Below are positions 26,204 through 33,895 of a DNA stretch of 64,000 bases, piece by piece. The stretch comes from a bacterium (lineage in GTDB: Bacteria > Verrucomicrobiota > Verrucomicrobiia > Limisphaerales > UBA11358). A program made the translations under genes and the position numbers. Each line of letters starts with the position of its first letter. Positions within the stretch are counted from its first letter, which is position 1. The DNA lies in assembly GCA_021817945.1 (NCBI GenBank), contig JAKAFL010000011.1, forward strand, positions 1 through 64,000. Direction: 5' to 3'. The notes under the pieces are model-generated. The model was given only the letters and a program-made list of their open reading frames with translations. It was not told where the DNA came from and did not search any database.

Positions 26204-27159
26204 TTTCGCATGCCAGCGATTTTGCCTGGAGTGCTGCCAGGCAGGCCCGGTGACGCGGCCTGAATGATTTGCCTCACAATTTGGTCAGACAAGTTCCCGC
26301 CGGTGGGAAAAATCATTTGCAAACGGCCGGAGGCATCAATGATAAGCGTGCGAAAATTATGAACGATCACCCCATCCTGGTTTTTCATTTTCATGCCACA
26401 ACGCTCCGCCAATTCGCTGATGTCGGATGTGGTCCCGGTCAAAAAGGACCAGTGTGCCGGGTCATAACCATAGGCTTGGGCATAGGAATGCAGCACGGAG
26501 GGTGAATCGAATGACGGGTTGAACGTGACGGATAGGAAATGCCAGTTGGTGGGGGCGGATGACATGTGGGTAAGGATGGCCGACGCAGTTTGAAAGTTTT
26601 TGGACAAACGAGGGCAATAATCCGGCAAGGGGCAACGGGTGTAAAAAAAAGTGATGGCCAGGGCCTGGCCATGAAAATCGGCCAGGGTTACAGGCTGGTC
26701 GAGTTCATTGGTGAAGCGGCAATGAAGAAGGGCATATCGGGGATCATCAGCAGGCCCTGTTGGAGGGGTGTCCGTCCCGTTGTTATTGGATGCCGCCGCA
26801 ATCGGGGCCTGCCCCACCACGACGAGGTGGGCGACCCAACTTGAATCCGCGCTCACATGCAGCTCAAAATGGACAATGCTGCCGGGATGAAGACCTGATA
26901 ATTCATTCGCATCCCTGACTTTGAAGGGCATGGTCATGCTGTCCATGTAGTTTGAGATGGCAGCGTGATGAATGACCACGACCCTGTTTTGCGGCTGCAC
27001 ATCCTCAATGACGCCATGTGCCTGAAAAATTTGATCCGTTGGAGTGGAAAAGGCCTGGGGCGCCAAGAACCGGGTGATTGACAGCAAAAACCATCCAGCC
27101 AGGCAAGCCGGCACCAACCTTTGAATGGCACGCCTGATGTGTCTGCGAAAGGATCTCAT
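26200..27159 (-). CDS. CusF-like plus SCO-family copper protein
   Basis: The product (319 residues from the ATG at 27159) has an N-terminal membrane anchor or signal (ACLAGWFLLSITRFLA). A CusF-type copper-binding domain follows (HHAAISNYMDSMTMPF with His and Met ligands), then an SCO/SenC thioredoxin-fold domain (about 150-300). The SCO copper site is FFYTRCPLPDYCPRL, a CX5C instead of the usual CX3C, with the distal His in IVHNFRTLIID. SCO proteins deliver copper to oxidases or act as thiol-disulfide reductases. Here it may load copper into the cupredoxin encoded just upstream. It overlaps the cytochrome gene start by 4 bp. Confidence 0.87.
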   Translation of the reverse strand: MRSFRRHIRRAIQRLVPACLAGWFLLSITRFLAPQAFSTPTDQIFQAHGVIEDVQPQNRVVVIHHAAISNYMDSMTMPFKVRDANELSGLHPGSIVHFELHVSADSSWVAHLVVVGQAPIAAASNNNGTDTPPTGPADDPRYALLHCRFTNELDQPVTLADFHGQALAITFFYTRCPLPDYCPRLSKNFQTASAILTHMSSAPTNWHFLSVTFNPSFDSPSVLHSYAQAYGYDPAHWSFLTGTTSDISELAERCGMKMKNQDGVIVHNFRTLIIDASGRLQMIFPTGGNLSDQIVRQIIQAASPGLPGSTPGKIAGMRN

Positions 27160-27172
27160 GGAAGGCGCAGAA

Positions 27173-28090
27173 TCAGGGGTTGGGTTGCAGCGCCACCCGA
27201 TAGAATCCATTCCGCGAAGGCGCGCGGGAATCGGAAAAGGACTCGGGGTTTTGGGATGCGATATTGGTGGCCAGGGGCGTCCAAACGATCAGGTTAGTTG
27301 AAAACTGAACCACATATGAAAGGCCCACCGAGGAGGCGTAGCTGAATTGGAAAATACCCGATGATAAAAGGGAAGGGGAGTGAATCACAATGGGAGCGGC
27401 ATTTACAACGGAGATATTGATTGAGTTGGTGGCGGACAATCCGTCGTCGGCGCTGGCGATGGCTGATAATGAATAGGTCCCTGCGGCAAGATTGGTCACA
27501 AATGCCGCATAAGGCGGGGAGACGCAATTGGTGAGGATCACCGAGCCGAGCTGAAATTGGACATTGGTGATGGATCCGCTGCTGATGGATGCCGCAGCCC
27601 CCATCGTGAAGCTGGCCGGCGAACTGAAGACAGTAGAAGACATTGGATTGGTTATGGTTACAGATGGAACCACAGGCGCAGCCGCCACATGGATCGTTCC
27701 AACCATGCCAAAGGAGACGTGCACGGTGCATTCATAGGGGAACGATCCGGCGCTGGAAAAAATATTAGTGAATGAAAATGGATAGGAACGAGTATTGGAA
27801 CTGTTTTGGTTGCTGGAAGTGCCTGGACCGCCTCCCGGGCTGGGAAACAACCAGGCGTAGGGCGTGGTGGTGCTCACCACATTATGATTTGCAGCGCCAC
27901 TGGCCCAGTTCCATATCACCTCGTCACCCGCCTGGATATCAAGGGTGGAGGGGTTAAAGGCGTAGTTTACAACCGATACAGTGGCCACCGCGCCATGGAC
28001 GGTCCAAGCCGCCAAAATTCCGAGAAGGACTGTGCCTTTTAGAGGCAGGGTTTTGGATACATTGAAAATTTGAGGTTTAATAGTTTTCAT
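27173..28090 (-). CDS. Exported cupredoxin (blue copper) protein with Ig-like and C-terminal RFYR-type modules
   Basis: The 305-residue product has a signal peptide (1 to about 33). A plastocyanin-like domain (about 37-135) carries the type-1 copper ligands His69 (NHNVV), Cys121, His124 and Met129 (ECTVHVSFGM). An Ig-like domain (about 143-230) and the W..L..FYRV C-terminal module follow. It is a soluble or surface electron carrier. It is the first gene of the redox operon, so it and the ECF sigma gene are divergently transcribed from a shared 142-bp region. Confidence 0.9.
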   Translation of the reverse strand: MKTIKPQIFNVSKTLPLKGTVLLGILAAWTVHGAVATVSVVNYAFNPSTLDIQAGDEVIWNWASGAANHNVVSTTTPYAWLFPSPGGGPGTSSNQNSSNTRSYPFSFTNIFSSAGSFPYECTVHVSFGMVGTIHVAAAPVVPSVTITNPMSSTVFSSPASFTMGAAASISSGSITNVQFQLGSVILTNCVSPPYAAFVTNLAAGTYSLSAIASADDGLSATNSINISVVNAAPIVIHSPSLLSSGIFQFSYASSVGLSYVVQFSTNLIVWTPLATNIASQNPESFSDSRAPSRNGFYRVALQPNP

Positions 28091-28138
28091 GCTGGTTCAA
28101 GATGGTTAAGTTGACTCTGGTTTTGTCGGTTTCAGTTA

Positions 28139-28166
28139 TAAGAGGAATGCCAGGGCGGGATGTTCC
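28139..28166 (-). promoter_or_regulatory. Candidate ECF-type promoter for the cupredoxin-cytochrome operon
   Basis: On the minus strand GGAACA (28166-28161) is separated by 16 nt from CTCTTA (28144-28139). This is the GGAAC-N17-(G)TC layout of ECF promoters with one mismatch in the -10 triplet. The start codon of the cupredoxin gene is about 48 nt further on. Confidence 0.45.
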
Positions 28167-28187
28167 CGGCTGGCAAAGAAAATTTCA

Positions 28188-28216
28188 GGGAACCTTTTGG
28201 ACCCGGGTGAGTCATA
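28188..28216 (+). promoter_or_regulatory. ECF-type promoter for the sigma/anti-sigma genes
   Basis: GGGAACC (28188-28194), a 16-nt spacer and GTCATA (28211-28216) match the classical ECF consensus GGAAC-N17-GTC. The implied start point is about 10 nt before the sigma ATG, so the leader is very short. Autoregulation is typical of ECF sigma factors. Confidence 0.65.
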
Positions 28217-28232
28217 CTCAGTGAGCCTGATC

Positions 28233-28745
28233 ATGGTTGAAAAACCGGATTTCGAAAAATTGGTGGCTTGCCACTACCATGAGCTTTATCAGTTTGCCTA
28301 TAGCCTGACCCGGAGTGAGTCGGAGTCGTGCGACCTTACCCAGGAGACCTTTTGCATCTGGGCGGCAAAAGGTCATCAGCTTCGCGATGGAAGTAAGGTC
28401 AAATCATGGCTTTTCACAACCCTCCACCGCGAATTCCTGGGTGGAAGGCGCAGGCAGGTTCGATTTCCTCATGTGGAATTGGAGGATGCGGATGCGGAAT
28501 TGCCCATGGTCACCCCGGAGTTGGTGGACCGTTTGGATGCGCGGATGGTGGTTGAGGCTCTGGCCGGGCTGGATGAGATTTTTCGGGCGCCAGTTGCCTT
28601 GTTTTATTTGCAGGATTATTCTTACATGGAGATTGCGGAGATTTTGAGTGTGCCTGTTGGAACGATTAAATCACGGCTTGCCCGCGGAATAATCCGTTTG
28701 AACCGAATTTTGACATCCACGAGGAAAAAGGGGGGCGAATCATGA
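28233..28745 (+). CDS. ECF-family RNA polymerase sigma factor
   Basis: The 170-residue product has the sigma-2 region (about 5-75: HELYQFAYSLTRSESES, DLTQETFCIWAA) and the sigma-4 helix-turn-helix (about 105-160: DYSYMEIAEILSVPVGTIKS). Linker and length are as in ECF sigma factors. The ATG at 28233 is preferred over an upstream in-frame Met because the promoter lies between them. It overlaps the next gene by 4 bp (ATGA). Its divergent neighbour is the copper/cytochrome operon, which it may activate. Confidence 0.93.
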   Translation: MVEKPDFEKLVACHYHELYQFAYSLTRSESESCDLTQETFCIWAAKGHQLRDGSKVKSWLFTTLHREFLGGRRRQVRFPHVELEDADAELPMVTPELVDRLDARMVVEALAGLDEIFRAPVALFYLQDYSYMEIAEILSVPVGTIKSRLARGIIRLNRILTSTRKKGGES

Positions 28746-29575
28746 CCCTCGAAGAAGCCAGGGTGATTTTATTGCGATACCGGCCCGGGCAGGGAAATGA
28801 GGCTGATCCGGAAGTGGCTGAGGCGCTGGACATGGCGGCCAGGGATCCGCAACTGGCCGAGTGGCTGGCGATTCATTGCCTCCAGCAGGAGGATTTGCGG
28901 CTTAAATTGCGCCAAATTGCCCCGCCGGAAGGCTTGCTTGAACAAATCATTTCCGAAAAAAAGGCCTTTGATCGTTCGGTGGGCCAAAAGCGAAGGTGGC
29001 TTCTGGCAACCGCAGCCATTCTTGTATTTCTGGGGTTGTTCCTGTTTGCAAACCATCGCTCCAATCACCTGGCAACCTCAGAGGATGGCTTGGATTTATT
29101 TCAAAAGCAAATGGCGGGGTTTGCATTGCGGGGTTACGTCATGGATATTCAGACCAACGACCCGGCGCCAATCCGGGATTTTTTGCAGCAACGCCAGTCG
29201 CCATCCGGCTATGCCCTATCTCCGACATTGACCCGGCTTCTGGCGGGATGCTCCGTGGAAAGCTGGCATTCCTCCAAAGTGACCATGCTTTGTTTCCGGA
29301 CGGGCAATCCTCTGCCTCCCGGGGTGCAGAGTGATTTATGGCTGTTTATAGCCGATGCAAAGGTCGTTAAAGGCAGCCCGGGCAATTCCATTCCACAAAT
29401 ATCCCGAATCAACCGCCTTACAACAGCCACCTGGGTGAAGGACGGGCGGCTTTATTTCATGGGAACCACCGGTGATGAAACGGTTTTGCGAAGGTGCCTG
29501 GGGTGGATTGTGGTGAGTGTGCGGACGGGAGAGGTTCAGCCGCCAGGAATGCTCATGTGGCTGAGCAGCCATTGA
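28742..29575 (+). CDS. Membrane protein, probable anti-sigma factor
   Basis: The 277-residue product has a cytoplasmic N-terminus of about 80 residues with charged helices (EEARVILLRYRPGQG ...), one transmembrane helix (about 82-102: WLLATAAILVFLGLFLF) and a periplasmic C-terminal domain of about 170 residues. That topology and the 4-bp overlap with an ECF sigma gene make it the likely anti-sigma factor, although no zinc-binding HXXXCXXC motif is seen. The periplasmic part may sense redox or copper state; this is inference. Its last 40 bp overlap the 3' end of a convergent prepilin-like gene. Confidence 0.75.
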   Translation: MTLEEARVILLRYRPGQGNEADPEVAEALDMAARDPQLAEWLAIHCLQQEDLRLKLRQIAPPEGLLEQIISEKKAFDRSVGQKRRWLLATAAILVFLGLFLFANHRSNHLATSEDGLDLFQKQMAGFALRGYVMDIQTNDPAPIRDFLQQRQSPSGYALSPTLTRLLAGCSVESWHSSKVTMLCFRTGNPLPPGVQSDLWLFIADAKVVKGSPGNSIPQISRINRLTTATWVKDGRLYFMGTTGDETVLRRCLGWIVVSVRTGEVQPPGMLMWLSSH

Positions 29576-30543
29576 AAATCCGCGCCTGCGCCAGGAGGGC
29601 TGGCGGGAATGGCGATGGGAAGGCTTGATGCAAACGGTTTGGATGGGGGAAAGGTGCTGCTGTTTTTCCACCGATGAAGCTGCGAATGGCCATCGGCAAA
29701 TGACAAGGCCGTGGAGTGATCGTGGTACGAGGCAGGGAGGTGTGTCCATTCTGAAGAACCCATGGCGCCCGGGTAACTCCAACCCCCTTGCACATAACTT
29801 TCCCGGTTCACAAAATAACCGTCATTGATGCTGTCTGGATGCTCATCCAGAAACACAAAAATATCCGTGGGCTGCGGAATCTGGCTTAACTTAAAAAACT
29901 GCCTGTAATCGGGGTCATTCACATTGACGCCATGCGCAACAAAGGATCCGGCGTTTCCCACGAGCGCATTCATGGAATAACTCCGCAGCCGACCCGTCCA
30001 TCCTGCGGCCATTTGTTCTGCGCTCAAGACATGGTCTGAGGGGCAATGATAAACCAAAATGGATCCACTCACGAAAGGCCCAAGCGAAGCTTCGGTCATG
30101 GTCAGCGGATTGGTGTTGTCCGGGCTGAGGTCCCAGGTCATGACGTTGTTGACCCAATTGAGGTTAGTCCTCAGGCTCGAACCTGCCATGCCAATATTAT
30201 AGGGCAGAAAATCATCATGGTCCGTGCTGTAAAGGCGCCATGCCAGGTTTAGCTGGCGGGTGTTCGACAGGCAGATGATGCCTCGCGCCTGCTCCCCTGA
30301 TTTATTGAGCGCGGGAAGAAGAATTGACGCAAGCAGCCCAATAATGGCAATGACCACCAGAAGTTCCACCAGGGTGAATGCGCAAAAACCATGATTGGAG
30401 GCGGAAAGGGATGCCCGTTGCCCATGCGCGCCAGGGCTTTTTAACTCCTGCCGGGATGAATTCAGCCGGGGTGTCCAAGGCAAACATCTGGAAGGAAGCT
30501 GAAAGCATCCATTTCCATTGGTTTTGGCAAATGACTTTCGCAT
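29536..30543 (-). CDS. Prepilin-like protein, DUF1559 type
   Basis: The product of 335 residues (ATG at 30543) has a long basic leader, a prepilin cleavage site and hydrophobic helix [20 protein letters not shown], then a globular domain with LSFADGHSQLHRW near the end. Such pseudopilin-like proteins are numerous in Verrucomicrobia and Planctomycetes, and they are matured by a prepilin peptidase at a type II secretion or type IV pilus machine. Their role is unknown. The 3' end overlaps the anti-sigma gene on the other strand by 40 bp. Two relatives lie at 36820 and 45215. Confidence 0.85.
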   Translation of the reverse strand: MRKSFAKTNGNGCFQLPSRCLPWTPRLNSSRQELKSPGAHGQRASLSASNHGFCAFTLVELLVVIAIIGLLASILLPALNKSGEQARGIICLSNTRQLNLAWRLYSTDHDDFLPYNIGMAGSSLRTNLNWVNNVMTWDLSPDNTNPLTMTEASLGPFVSGSILVYHCPSDHVLSAEQMAAGWTGRLRSYSMNALVGNAGSFVAHGVNVNDPDYRQFFKLSQIPQPTDIFVFLDEHPDSINDGYFVNRESYVQGGWSYPGAMGSSEWTHLPASYHDHSTALSFADGHSQLHRWKNSSTFPPSKPFASSLPIAIPASPPGAGADFQWLLSHMSIPGG

Positions 30544-30873
30544 GACCAAATCACCCATTGCGGCCTGAATTCCTAAACTCAATTATTACCCAACCGCCTC
30601 GATGGTGTCAAATGAAGTGGTTCTCAAGGTCAACGCAGGTCAACGCAGGTCAATGAAAGGAGCCTTGCCGCCAGGTCCATATTCCGCCAAGTCAAAATCC
30701 GCTGCCCTTTTTTTAAAGATGTCTGTTAGTTTTCTTCCTTGGAAATCAGGTTCAGGCGGTTCCCCCATTTTGTCTCAAGAAAAACCGCCTTGGGGGATTC
30801 CATTTCCCTCGCTCTGTTTTTTGGGGGGGATGTTCGGGAATTTTGCTCGTGGGTGGGTCCGACATGGCAGGGC
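30544..30873. other. Intergenic region with short direct repeats
   Basis: The 10-bp unit CAACGCAGGT occurs twice in tandem (30631-30650), with partial units on each side. Nothing else is recognisable. No gene is seen. Confidence 0.5.
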
Positions 30874-31521
30874 TCAACGAAAATGTATGATGCCACGTTG
30901 AATCGCCACGGAAACGGCTTCTGCCCGGTCGGCTACGCACAATTTTGCCAAAATATTTTTTAAATGCCATTTGACCGTGTTTTCGGTGATGTGCTGGACG
31001 TCGGCTATTTGTTTGTTGGCCAGGCCTTTAGCCACTTCATGGAGAATGAGCAACTCGCGGGGCGTGAGTTCCTCAAACATGCGGCGGGATTCAAGACGCT
31101 TGGCCACCCCCTCAGGAATCCAACGCTGCCCTGAAGCTACGGCCCGAATTGCAGGCAATAATTCCTCCTCCGTCGAGTCTTTAAGAACATAACCTGAGGC
31201 CCCGGCTTCAATGGCTCGGTGAATGTCCTCATCGCCATCCAGGGCGCTCAACATTAAAATTCGGGCCTCGCCATTCATTTGCCTCATTTCTTGGGCGGCT
31301 TTGATTCCGCTTTTGACCGGCATGTGCACGTCCAGCAAGGTCAGGTCCGGGTTCCACTTTTTAAACATTGCAGTGGCCTGGCTGCCGTCGGTCGCCTCCG
31401 CAACCACTTTCATGTCCGGCTCCAGGTTGACCATGGCTGTCAAGCCAATGCGCACCACATAGTGGTCATCCGCTATGAGGATGCGGATCGGGGTCGCTGA
31501 TGATTTGATGATCTGATTCAC
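30874..31521 (-). CDS. NarL/FixJ-type response regulator
   Basis: The 215-residue product has an N-terminal receiver domain with the acidic pair in LIADDHYVV, the phosphoryl-acceptor Asp in LTLLDVHMP and the Lys in YVLKDST. A LuxR-type HTH follows (LTPRELLILHEVAKGLANKQ ... ENTVKWHLKNIL). It overlaps the 3' end of the sensor kinase gene by 56 bp and is certainly its partner. Its targets may be the glycan genes that follow on the plus strand, but that is inference. Confidence 0.95.
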   Translation of the reverse strand: MNQIIKSSATPIRILIADDHYVVRIGLTAMVNLEPDMKVVAEATDGSQATAMFKKWNPDLTLLDVHMPVKSGIKAAQEMRQMNGEARILMLSALDGDEDIHRAIEAGASGYVLKDSTEEELLPAIRAVASGQRWIPEGVAKRLESRRMFEELTPRELLILHEVAKGLANKQIADVQHITENTVKWHLKNILAKLCVADRAEAVSVAIQRGIIHFR

Positions 31522-33781
31522 AGTTGGGGTTGATCAGTTTGGTTGGGGTTATGGGCAGTTCGACGCGGACCATGGTTCCTTTGCCGTGCTGGCTGATAAT
31601 TTCAATTTGCCCGTCAAACCGCTTGGCACGCTCCCTCATTCCAAGGATGCCGAAATGACCGTCATTGGGTCCCAGGCAATTTTGAGGTGTGAAGCCGATA
31701 CCATCGTCGAATATCTCCAAGGTGACATTCCTGCTGCCAAAATGGAGGCTGATTTTAATGGATTTCGCCCCGGCATGTTTCACCGAGTTGGTGACGGCCT
31801 CCTGGGCAATCCGCAGCAGGGTGTCCTCAATGATGTCCGGCAGAGGTTGGGAATTTCCCTGGGTCCCCATTTCGACGATTATCCCGGCGTGGTCCGCAAT
31901 TTCCTTTGCCCCCATGGTAAGCGCCTTGCAAAGGTCAAATTGCTCCAATTCCCTGTTGCGTAGATCCCAAATGGACCGGCGCAAATCCACACGGCTTCTT
32001 CGCACCATGTTTCGGATCAGTCCCAAATGATGGGTTGCCGTTTGGGGACTCTGCTCAAATAGCTTTTTGATGGTGTTGAGTTGCAGGGTGATGCCGGTCA
32101 TGGTTTGCTCAATTGTGTCATGAAGTTCCCTTGCCAGGCGGGTGCGTTCCGCCAACGTGGCCCGGAATCGGACTTCGGCTTCCTTCCTGGAGGTAACCTC
32201 AAATTTTAATTGTTCAGTTCGTTCCTTGACTCTCCACTCCAATGTGTCATGCGCCCTTTGCAATTCTGCCCGGTCCAGTTCTCTCTCGTGGATCAGGCTT
32301 TTCAAGGCGGAATTTCTTTTGGTGACCATGATGGTCCAACTCATTCCAACAAGGATCACGACAAAGGCAATGACCAGGGAGGCAAATAGGCGCCGGGGAG
32401 TGAGCCAACTGGGTTTTTTTAGCACTTTTACACTGAAAGTATTTGGAACAAGGATTTGGACGGATTGAATACGCCCGTCAGAAGAGCTTTGCAAAAAGCA
32501 AATCCCACTCACCTGAACCAGACTGCCAATGGGTATTAATTCGAGAGGCTGATCGGGGGCTGGCGTCTGAGCAACGGCGGTGAACACAAGGTTGCTGGAT
32601 TGAAGTTCCAGAATGGTTTTAACCTCCGGACTGCCATCAGGTGAGGTGCTCCTTTCTTCAAGGTGGTCCAGAAGGATGCCCGAGACGGTGACAAGGTCCG
32701 AATGATGCAGTCCCTGGAGGAATTCATCAATGGGTGGCTGGTCGGGAATAATGTTCACACGGGGTCCCTCCGTTTTTTGAAAAACCGAGTCGTTCAGGAT
32801 TGGCAAAAAATTGTCAAACTCTGGAAAGCCGACAGCCTCAACCATGTCGCCCTTGGACAATTTCAAAAGCTGGGTGCTTTTCACTTGCAACCCACCCGTG
32901 CTATCCCGGATGAAAAGGTCCTCGCCATTTCTTTGGAAGGTCAGGACCCCCTTGATATGAACCCTGTCCGCAACCGAACGGCCTGCCCGATATTGGGCGA
33001 TTTTGTTGATGGGCGTCAAAGGTTCCTGAAAGGGATTTATGGCAGCCAGTTTAACGATTGAAATATCGCTCTGGACCGGCGAATAAACATCCACCGACAC
33101 CAAGTGCCTCAAGGTGGCATTAAAAGTTGTCGCCGGCGTGCCTGTCACGGTTACGAGGGCGCCCACCATTTTGCCGGGGGTGATGCTTGACAGCATGGGA
33201 GTGTAAACTGTTACCCGGCATCCCCCGGAGGCCACCTGGAAATGGAGCAAATTCCCCTTTTGCTCAGCCTGTCGCACAATGCCAGAAAATTGGATGCGCT
33301 GTCCATCCTCGGCTCCAGACATCAAGTCATCCATGGCCACGATTTTTGGAATTGGCAGAGAAGCTTTGCCGATTTTAACCCATGTTGGCCTGGTGATAGT
33401 TGGAGCGTATCCGCCCGGGAAACTAACCCCGGAGAGCCGCAGGACATCACCGGGGGCGGGTTGTCGGCTGCTGATGTTTTCCACAAAGACGCCGCCGCTG
33501 GAATCCTGAATGAAAAACCGGCCGCCCCAATCGGGTTCAGCCGCAGTGACGATGCCTTGAATATCCACTTTGATTCCAAGTGAGGCCTGTTCGCCAGACA
33601 AGGCAAGGACTGCGGAGGCATTGGTCAAAACACTGGCAGCAGCCTGTGGCGGGCTCCCCCACGCGGCCCCTGACAGGCCCATGGCAAAACAGGTCAATAG
33701 CTTCAGAAAGGTATTCACGGGTGGCGGAAAAACCTTGGCATGAATGGGGCTGAATTCAAGAAAGAAAAGCCTGATGAGCAC
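31466..33781 (-). CDS. Sensor histidine kinase (HisKA_3) with exported OB-fold-like repeats
   Basis: The frame of up to 771 residues starts at 33781, but a signal peptide begins only near residue 22 (TFLKLLTCFAMGLSGAAWG), so a GTG start at 33718 is likely. The exported part (about 50-460) has three or four similar beta-rich units, for example RFFIQDSSGGVFVEN and DLFIRDSTGGLQVKS followed by GD..R/EV.G strands. A transmembrane helix (about 468-488) and short coiled coil lead to a dimerisation/phosphoacceptor box LARELHDTIEQT (His about 554) and a GHKL ATPase domain (DNGIGF-like DDGIGFTPQN, GHFGILGMRERA). The domain type is NarX-like. Confidence 0.9.
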   Translation of the reverse strand: MLIRLFFLEFSPIHAKVFPPPVNTFLKLLTCFAMGLSGAAWGSPPQAAASVLTNASAVLALSGEQASLGIKVDIQGIVTAAEPDWGGRFFIQDSSGGVFVENISSRQPAPGDVLRLSGVSFPGGYAPTITRPTWVKIGKASLPIPKIVAMDDLMSGAEDGQRIQFSGIVRQAEQKGNLLHFQVASGGCRVTVYTPMLSSITPGKMVGALVTVTGTPATTFNATLRHLVSVDVYSPVQSDISIVKLAAINPFQEPLTPINKIAQYRAGRSVADRVHIKGVLTFQRNGEDLFIRDSTGGLQVKSTQLLKLSKGDMVEAVGFPEFDNFLPILNDSVFQKTEGPRVNIIPDQPPIDEFLQGLHHSDLVTVSGILLDHLEERSTSPDGSPEVKTILELQSSNLVFTAVAQTPAPDQPLELIPIGSLVQVSGICFLQSSSDGRIQSVQILVPNTFSVKVLKKPSWLTPRRLFASLVIAFVVILVGMSWTIMVTKRNSALKSLIHERELDRAELQRAHDTLEWRVKERTEQLKFEVTSRKEAEVRFRATLAERTRLARELHDTIEQTMTGITLQLNTIKKLFEQSPQTATHHLGLIRNMVRRSRVDLRRSIWDLRNRELEQFDLCKALTMGAKEIADHAGIIVEMGTQGNSQPLPDIIEDTLLRIAQEAVTNSVKHAGAKSIKISLHFGSRNVTLEIFDDGIGFTPQNCLGPNDGHFGILGMRERAKRFDGQIEIISQHGKGTMVRVELPITPTKLINPNCESDHQIISDPDPHPHSG

Positions 33782-33895
33782 AAACCCACCCTAAAGAGGG
33801 GTGTGTGGGAGGCATCGAATATGAGAGGATTCCATCAAGCACATAACGGCCCCATGAGGGGCAATGTGTCCATTCAACCAACAGACCAAAACCTT

